Part shown: positions 59,128 to 64,000 of the stretch, piece by piece
Layout: each line of letters begins with the position of its first letter
How positions within the stretch are numbered: the first letter of the stretch is position 1
Assembly: GCF_003710825.1 (NCBI RefSeq)
Contig: NZ_RHHQ01000002.1
Location: 1-64,000 of the forward strand
Direction of reading: 5' to 3'
From: Brevibacillus fluminis
Lineage (GTDB): Bacteria > Bacillota > Bacilli > Brevibacillales > Brevibacillaceae
DNA length: 64,000 nucleotides
The notes under the pieces: generated by a model
Databases searched by the model: none
Seen by the model: the letters and a program-made list of their open reading frames with translations, nothing else
What the model was told of the DNA's origin: nothing
Program-made: the position numbers and the translations under genes

Positions 59128-61170
59128 CTATTGCAGCAATTGCAAAACGCCTTGCGGGAGCTGGTTGGCCTGTGCGAGCATCGCTGTGGCGGCCTGGTTG
59201 ATGATATTGTTCTTCGTAAAGTTGGTCATCTCAAGTGCCATATCTGAATCGCGGATACGGGATTCGGCCGCGGTCAGGTTTTCTTCGGAAACACTGAGGT
59301 TGCTGACCGTATATTCCAGCCGATTTTGATAGGCACCCAGCTTGGCACGCACCTGGGATACGTACGAAACCGCTTCGTCAAAGATTTCAATGGCACCTGC
59401 GGCCGATTTCGGGTCGGTCACGTCAAGTGCATACTCCGTGTTGTTGCTGCTTTGACCATCTCCTACGACCTTCTCAGCGGTCAGCTTGGCCGTATACTTG
59501 CCACTGCGCGACGTAATCGTAGCGCCTGACGTAATTCCTGTGATGTTCAAGACCTGCGAGCGGACCGTCGGGATGTCTACGAGTAGCTGCTGCCCTGTAT
59601 TTGCGCCAATCTGCATAGAGAGACCGGATTGCTTGGAAGGCTCGAATGTTGTCGTGAAGTCATTTCCGGTCACTCCCGGCGTTTTAGCCGAAATCAGCAG
59701 ATCGCTGCCTGCCTCGGAAGCTTTAAATGTGTAATCAGTAAAGAGTGTAGACGCGAATGCTGCAATATCCAGTGTAATGTCGGATGTTTCTTTGTAAGCC
59801 GAGCCGTTGTAAATATCAATCAGCGAGTCTACACCGAGCGCAGTTTGCGCTGCAAGCGGAGTCGCATATTTGGTATCACTGCTGTCCCAGAAGCCGATTT
59901 TCTTCGTCACGCCTGTCGGGTCCTTGAGCGTAAGCACGTCGTCCTGGTGGGGAGTTGCCGAAATAATGATCGAACGACTCGCGGACTTGGCAGAAGCGGA
60001 CGTAATGCCACCCGACAATGTGATCGATCCGCCAGTATAAAAATTCGGGTCCAACGCTGTCGCTGTATTCGGTGTCATGGTAATTTGTCCGAATCCCGCA
60101 CCCTTTAACGCATCATTAATCGCCTTCTCGATGTCCGCATTCGTCGGTTGAGCGGCAGCGGTACCATTCGACCAGTTGCCCGCCAACCGTACTGTGCGTC
60201 CTGTTACGGTTGCTGTCACTTTTTCAGCCCCGCCCGCAAGCTGGAACGGTCCTGTATTGGCCAAATCAGCCAGATTCAGCGCAGGCGCTCCTGACAATTT
60301 TACGCCTTCACCCGTCAGGCCAGCGGCTGTGAGCTTGGCTGAGATCGCCGTTTCAATGTCTGTTTGCAACGTAGGTGCCCCGCCATTAAAGTCTGCCGTC
60401 ACTGTGATCTTGTTCCCGGATATAACCGCATCGGTAGGTGTGAATCCAGCGCCACCGTCAACAAACGAGATTTCGTACCCTTCCAGCGCTTTTCCATACT
60501 TATTGGACGTAATGGTTAAGGTATTGCCGCTTCCGTTAATATTGCTGACTGATACGCTCGCCTGCTTAGCTGCAGCAGCTGTATTGTCAGGGTCGATCAC
60601 AATTGTATAGCCATTCAGTTCCGAGCTTTTGTCTACCGATTTCACAGACAGTGTGCTTCCACCTGCGGTCAGAGTCCCCGCTGCTTCGGCACCGGCGATT
60701 CCATTCGTTCCACCTGTCAATTTACCGGTATTAGTGATCGTATTGATTGTCGCCGCGCCGTTTAACAGTCTTTTCGTATTGAACTCAAGCGTATTGCCAA
60801 CACGGTTGATCTCTGTGGAGAGCGCGTTGATTTCGTCTTGGATCGATTGCGAGTCGGATGTCGTATTAGTTCCGTTGGCTGCTTGTACAGCTAGCTCACG
60901 CATCCGCTGCAAAATCGAGTGCACCGTATCGAGTGCGCCCTCTGCAGTCTGGATCAGCGACACCCCGTCCATGGAGTTGCGTTCAGCCATTGCCAGCCCG
61001 CGAATCTGCGTGCGCATCTTTTCGGATACAGCCAAACCAGCCGCATCATCCGAGGCACGATTGATGCGCATGCCTGACGAGAGGCGCTCCAGGCTTTTTG
61101 ACACGTTGTTCTGATTTTGCGAAAGCTGACGATACGTATTTAAAGCAGCGATATTATGGTTAATCCTCAT
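59128..61170 (-). CDS. Flagellin 2 (680 residues)
   Basis: A second filament subunit. The N-terminal D0/D1 region is [18 protein letters not shown] through INRASDDAAGLAVSEKMRTQ and TLEFNTKRLLNGA. The C-terminal ends are [36 protein letters not shown] and [18 protein letters not shown]. About 390 variable residues lie between, with no obvious similarity to the middle of flagellin 1. Composition is G+C-richer than flagellin 1. It lies 36 nt after its own FliS-type gene, whose sigma-D promoter at 61693-61720 likely serves both. AAGGAGG precedes the ATG at about 11 nt. It may form a mixed filament with flagellin 1 or be used under other conditions. Confidence 0.95.
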   Translation of the reverse strand: MRINHNIAALNTYRQLSQNQNNVSKSLERLSSGMRINRASDDAAGLAVSEKMRTQIRGLAMAERNSMDGVSLIQTAEGALDTVHSILQRMRELAVQAANGTNTTSDSQSIQDEINALSTEINRVGNTLEFNTKRLLNGAATINTITNTGKLTGGTNGIAGAEAAGTLTAGGSTLSVKSVDKSSELNGYTIVIDPDNTAAAAKQASVSVSNINGSGNTLTITSNKYGKALEGYEISFVDGGAGFTPTDAVISGNKITVTADFNGGAPTLQTDIETAISAKLTAAGLTGEGVKLSGAPALNLADLANTGPFQLAGGAEKVTATVTGRTVRLAGNWSNGTAAAQPTNADIEKAINDALKGAGFGQITMTPNTATALDPNFYTGGSITLSGGITSASAKSASRSIIISATPHQDDVLTLKDPTGVTKKIGFWDSSDTKYATPLAAQTALGVDSLIDIYNGSAYKETSDITLDIAAFASTLFTDYTFKASEAGSDLLISAKTPGVTGNDFTTTFEPSKQSGLSMQIGANTGQQLLVDIPTVRSQVLNITGITSGATITSRSGKYTAKLTAEKVVGDGQSSNNTEYALDVTDPKSAAGAIEIFDEAVSYVSQVRAKLGAYQNRLEYTVSNLSVSEENLTAAESRIRDSDMALEMTNFTKNNIINQAATAMLAQANQLPQGVLQLLQ

Positions 61171-61206
61171 CTTTTGATAAACCTCCTTCGCGATCGTGAG
61201 TATGTT

Positions 61207-61659
61207 CTATTCTTTACGGTCAACGCTCAGCTCCATATCGTAGAGATCCTGATCGTAAGCGTTGATTCTGCGTTTTATCGTTTTGGCAGCTTGTGTTTGT
61301 GCTTGAGCCTTTTGCACGGCTTCCTTCCAGGCGTCTGCAATCTGCTTGAGCAAATGCTGCACTTCTTCGATAATGGCAACATCTTTTTGTAGGTTAGCTT
61401 CGATGATGCGCTCTGCCATGTAGTTGTAAATGTGTTCCAGCTGATCAGCGATAATGCCGGCCTCGTAATTGATCCCCACGCCGAGCCGGTGCAGGATGTC
61501 ATTGCAGCGCTGCAAAAACAGGTTAGCATCAGTCAGCCGGCCACCATGAATGGCATCAGAGGCACGTACCAGATTCTTCTGCAACGCCTCGTACAATAGC
61601 AGGGTCAGCTCCTGCGATGTCAGTTGATACAGGCTTTCTTCTGTAATCGGATTGCTCAC
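61207..61659 (-). CDS. FliS-family export chaperone (copy 2)
   Basis: A 150-residue FliS-type protein. It reads EESLYQLTSQELTLLLYEAL near the start, and IYNYMAERIIEANLQKDVAI, then EVQHLLKQIADAWKEAVQKA in the C-terminal half, which parallel the FliS encoded at 50563-50937. It has an extra ~25-residue charged tail (TIKRRINAYDQDLYDMELSV). Placed directly before flagellin 2 and expressed from a well-matched sigma-D promoter, it is probably the dedicated chaperone for that flagellin. The extension might add specificity; that is inference. Confidence 0.85.
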   Translation of the reverse strand: MSNPITEESLYQLTSQELTLLLYEALQKNLVRASDAIHGGRLTDANLFLQRCNDILHRLGVGINYEAGIIADQLEHIYNYMAERIIEANLQKDVAIIEEVQHLLKQIADAWKEAVQKAQAQTQAAKTIKRRINAYDQDLYDMELSVDRKE

Positions 61660-61692
61660 GGTCTTCCTCCCTGCTACTTCCTTCTCTTTCTT

Positions 61693-61720
61693 ATATCGGG
61701 CAAAGCTATGCCTGCCTTTA
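61693..61720 (-). promoter_or_regulatory. Sigma-D promoter of fliS2-flagellin 2
   Basis: Minus strand TAAA-N16-CCCGATAT, one mismatch, 34 nt upstream of the fliS2 ATG. It lies in the gap between this gene and the YlqH-like gene. Confidence 0.75.
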
Positions 61721-61722
61721 CA

Positions 61723-62022
61723 TTAATATCGATGGTTTTCCATTTCCTCCAGCATGAGGAGAATCTCTGCGATGACAGAGTAGAGCTGTGGTGGTACGTT
61801 GTCGCCCAAATCCATATCGATTAGCGTACCAAGCAAGGATGAATCCTGCTGAAGCGGAATGTCGTGTTGCTTTGCCATTGCGACGATCCTGTCAGCGATC
61901 GCACCTCGTCCCTGTGCGACAACGGTTGGTGCCCGATCGGTTGCGGCGTCGTAACGGATGACTGCCGCAGAAGGACCGTTCATCTCGTTCCTGCGCTTTT
62001 GGTTAAAAAACTTGTGATTCAT
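61723..62022 (-). CDS. FlhB C-terminal-like export switch protein (YlqH/FlhX type)
   Basis: A 99-residue soluble protein homologous to the cytoplasmic tail of FlhB/YscU. AAVIRYDAATDRAPTVVAQG, GAIADRIVAMAKQHDIPLQQ and LGTLIDMDLGDNVPPQLYSV correspond to the post-cleavage half. It has no membrane part and no NPTH cleavage site, as in B. subtilis YlqH and FlhX-type proteins, which can stand in for the FlhB tail. ATG 62022 overlaps the upstream gene's stop as ATGA. Pairing with the following FliK/YlqG-like gene mirrors ylqG-ylqH. Likely a modulator of flagellar export specificity. Confidence 0.88.
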   Translation of the reverse strand: MNHKFFNQKRRNEMNGPSAAVIRYDAATDRAPTVVAQGRGAIADRIVAMAKQHDIPLQQDSSLLGTLIDMDLGDNVPPQLYSVIAEILLMLEEMENHRY

Positions 62023-64000
62023 GCCTTGAAATCAAATCCTTTCTGTCCCGTCACGAATCGCGCCACATCGGTGCCTGTTTTTTCTGCCGGCTTCTCCTCG
62101 ACGCTTGGCTTCGCTGACTCCTGGGTCAGCTTGTCAAACTGGACGCTCGTGATGTTATACCCGATCTCCTTCAAGCGGTCCCTACACTTGTCTACTAAGG
62201 GCTGCATCGTTTCCTTGAAGTTTGGCGCATCATTTCGAATGGAGACAGACAAGTTGCGGCTAACCGAGGTCAGCATAATGCCGGTCTCACCGAGCTTTTT
62301 GGTTTCGAGCAAGAAGTAGCAGCTGCAATTCTCCCAATCGATTTTTTCCCCTTCCTTGCGTCCGTTGACGAATACTTTTACATCCTCAACCTTGGCTCCG
62401 AGCATCACGGGGAGATTAAAGAAAAGGGATTGCATGCTGGATTGGGTATCTGTTTTATTCAAAATCTGTTGTCCGGTCAGGTTCATAAACGCTTTATCGA
62501 TCGGCTGGTCACCGATTCGTTGGGAAGCGAGGTCGCCTTGCTGCTTCATGATTTGCAGCATCGTTGCTTTTAGATTTTTTTGCAGCTCCTGTGGTTCGAC
62601 CTGATCTTTATGCAAAACAAGTGCCTGCGCTACCTCGCTCTCATGGTTCAAACCGAGTGAACGCATAAATTCAAAGGTCGATCGAGCCGAGGCGTGCTCG
62701 GGAGTAAACGCTCGTGTCAGCTGCTCGGCTTGCGCTGACAGCTTCAGCGAATCTGGTGCCCCTTGAAACATGCTGTCGGCTGTGAGAAAATGCTGGACGC
62801 GTGTGATTGTCGGCTTGAAGGTAAGCTTGTCCAGGCTTTGTTTCACTTCATTGACCAATTGAGACGCTTGCTCATTGTCTCCTTGTGCCAGCAGCTTCCT
62901 TGCCTGACTCAGTTGACCACTGGCGCTCATCAAGGTTTTCTCCATGCTCATATCGGTAAACATCGTGACATCGCTTTTTAAAATGGTGCGGTCCAGCATG
63001 TCGATGGTCGATTCCAACAGTGGCTTTACTTGCGGCAACACATTGATACGACCAGGCGGAATGCTCTTTTCCAGATTGTCGAGGTTACGGACAATCTCGC
63101 GCTTGACGTTTTTGAAAGATTCAGCGGCTTCGCCGAGGCGACGGGTTACTTGTGTAATGAGGATATCCTTACTGTTTACCCCAACAGCCTGCATGGCTTC
63201 GTTTTGCAGGTAGTTTTGGCTTTGCGAAGCCGCAGTGCTATCTGTGGTGTTATCAGCGTCAGCCTGTGTTGCAGAATCGGCGAGCAGTTTGTCTCCTACT
63301 GTATCTAAGGCTTTTATCAATACGTTGCGTCCAATCTGCGAACGGCCCATCTCTTGGAATTGCTCCGCCTCTGCAATCGCCTTTTGCAGCGGTTTTTTTA
63401 TCTCATCGGTCAAACCAGGAGCAGTGGCTACAGTTTTTTTGACGTGCATGAGTGCCTTATGGAAGTTTGGCTCGCTTGCCACCTGCTGCTTGAGCGTATT
63501 AACCTCTGTCAATGTTTGTTGCGTTACCGTTGGAGGTGTGTTGTTGGTTTTCGATGCTGATTGATCGAGCGCATCTATAAGGGTGGCTGGTCTAGCTTGG
63601 GTCGCCGAATCCCCTCCTGTAGGCAACAATTGTTGGATCATGCTTTTTAAACTGTCTCCGTTCAGCGCTTCATTCACAGCCTGCAATGTCGTCATAGTGA
63701 TTGGCGCCTGTTTATTCAGCAATGCCCGGATCGCATCGAGCTTTTGCCCAACCGTTCCCACACCTTTTTCCATAAATAGCTTTAGCTGCCCCAAAATGGA
63801 CTTATCGATCGGGAGTCCTTGTCCCAATACAAGTGCTACCGCCATTTTCAGATCATTCGTCGGTGTCTCGCCCAGTCCTCGTATGACTCTAGCCGCGTCT
63901 GACGCTTGCGTCTGGGAACCGGCATTAACGGCAGGGTCGGGAACTACCTTCACGCCAGGTATTTTCCCGTCTGTATCGGTTACTTGCATCGTTACGTTGT
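62019..64000 (-). CDS. Large FliK/YlqG-like protein (upstream end uncertain)
   Basis: At least 656 residues. A helical, Q/A/T-rich N-terminal region (~1-400; LKMAVALVLGQGLPIDKSIL, then INVLPQVKPLLESTIDMLDR) is followed by a C-terminal part (~500-650). There, FFNLPVMLGAKVEDVKVFVN, NCSCYFLLETKKLGETGIML and YNITSVQFDKL resemble the flagellar hook-length (FliK) C-terminal fold. Position before the YlqH-like gene matches ylqG of B. subtilis. An ATG at 63989 has no visible ribosome-binding site, and the frame stays open to the window end, so the true start may lie beyond 64000. A role with the YlqH-like protein in export is inferred. Confidence 0.75.
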   Translation of the reverse strand, partial: NVTMQVTDTDGKIPGVKVVPDPAVNAGSQTQASDAARVIRGLGETPTNDLKMAVALVLGQGLPIDKSILGQLKLFMEKGVGTVGQKLDAIRALLNKQAPITMTTLQAVNEALNGDSLKSMIQQLLPTGGDSATQARPATLIDALDQSASKTNNTPPTVTQQTLTEVNTLKQQVASEPNFHKALMHVKKTVATAPGLTDEIKKPLQKAIAEAEQFQEMGRSQIGRNVLIKALDTVGDKLLADSATQADADNTTDSTAASQSQNYLQNEAMQAVGVNSKDILITQVTRRLGEAAESFKNVKREIVRNLDNLEKSIPPGRINVLPQVKPLLESTIDMLDRTILKSDVTMFTDMSMEKTLMSASGQLSQARKLLAQGDNEQASQLVNEVKQSLDKLTFKPTITRVQHFLTADSMFQGAPDSLKLSAQAEQLTRAFTPEHASARSTFEFMRSLGLNHESEVAQALVLHKDQVEPQELQKNLKATMLQIMKQQGDLASQRIGDQPIDKAFMNLTGQQILNKTDTQSSMQSLFFNLPVMLGAKVEDVKVFVNGRKEGEKIDWENCSCYFLLETKKLGETGIMLTSVSRNLSVSIRNDAPNFKETMQPLVDKCRDRLKEIGYNITSVQFDKLTQESAKPSVEEKPAEKTGTDVARFVTGQKGFDFKA

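Overview
The window looks like chromosome of a motile, spore-former-type Gram-positive bacterium of the class Bacilli. Brevibacillus or a close Paenibacillaceae relative is my best guess. The evidence is strong AGGAGG ribosome-binding sites, B. subtilis-type gene products (MinJ, CtpB, FtsEX, PdxK, CsrA/FliW, YjfB, DUF327), sigma-D-like flagellar promoters, and gene order matching the B. subtilis csrA-hag-flaG-fliD-fliS-fliT-hpf-secA-prfB and minJ-ctpB-ftsX-ftsE neighbourhoods. G+C is mid-50s by eye in most of the window and clearly lower in parts of the flagellar block. I saw no tRNA, rRNA, CRISPR array or intact insertion sequence. Nearly every gene lies on the minus strand.

1-10.2 kb: a catabolic-looking operon. 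A sigma-54 activator (8373-10139) sits upstream of a well-matched -24/-12 promoter (8194-8209). The promoter reads into two consecutive DUF917/HyuA-like gene pairs, then a family-5 solute-binding lipoprotein and two Dpp-type permeases, the second cut by the window edge. This is the best candidate here for an undescribed system: import and opening of a cyclic amide such as a hydantoin, thiohydantoin or oxoproline-like compound.

10.3-20 kb: a succinate/acetate-type CoA transferase with a LytTR regulator, pdxK, a DinB-family protein, and a cell-division/cell-wall group (minJ, ctpB, an M23 hydrolase with coiled coil, ftsX, ftsE). About 530 bp follow with no gene, holding a roughly 260-bp imperfect inverted repeat.

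20.5-42 kb: arginine biosynthesis in two blocks. These are argG-argH, and argC-argB-argD-carA-carB-argF. Three of the promoter regions carry ArgR-type boxes, and argJ is missing from its usual place. Between the blocks lie a frameshifted YcdB/YcdC-domain pseudogene, a TetR-linked drug-efflux-type ABC system, a phosphatase, and a DUF5317/HD-GYP membrane pair preceded by a 26-residue signal-peptide-like ORF. A small palindromic repeat recurs at about 15.5, 31.4 and 42.1 kb. After argC come a lipoprotein cytochrome c, a YciI protein and a glycerophosphodiester phosphodiesterase.

42-50 kb: prfB (with its programmed +1 frameshift), secA, hpf, a cold-shock gene, an orphan amino-acid-binding lipoprotein, a cluster of DnaA-box-like 9-mers (48047-48121), and a MotA/MotB-type stator pair.

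50-64 kb: flagellar filament genes. These are fliT-like, fliS, fliD, flaG, a FliB-type flagellin lysine methylase, a 956-residue flagellin, csrA, fliW, DUF327, a second 680-residue flagellin with its own FliS, an FlhB-tail-like protein (YlqH type) and a large FliK/YlqG-like protein. The leader of the first flagellin carries a hairpin that matches the CsrA consensus. This fits the Hag-FliW-CsrA feedback circuit, whose other members lie next to it.
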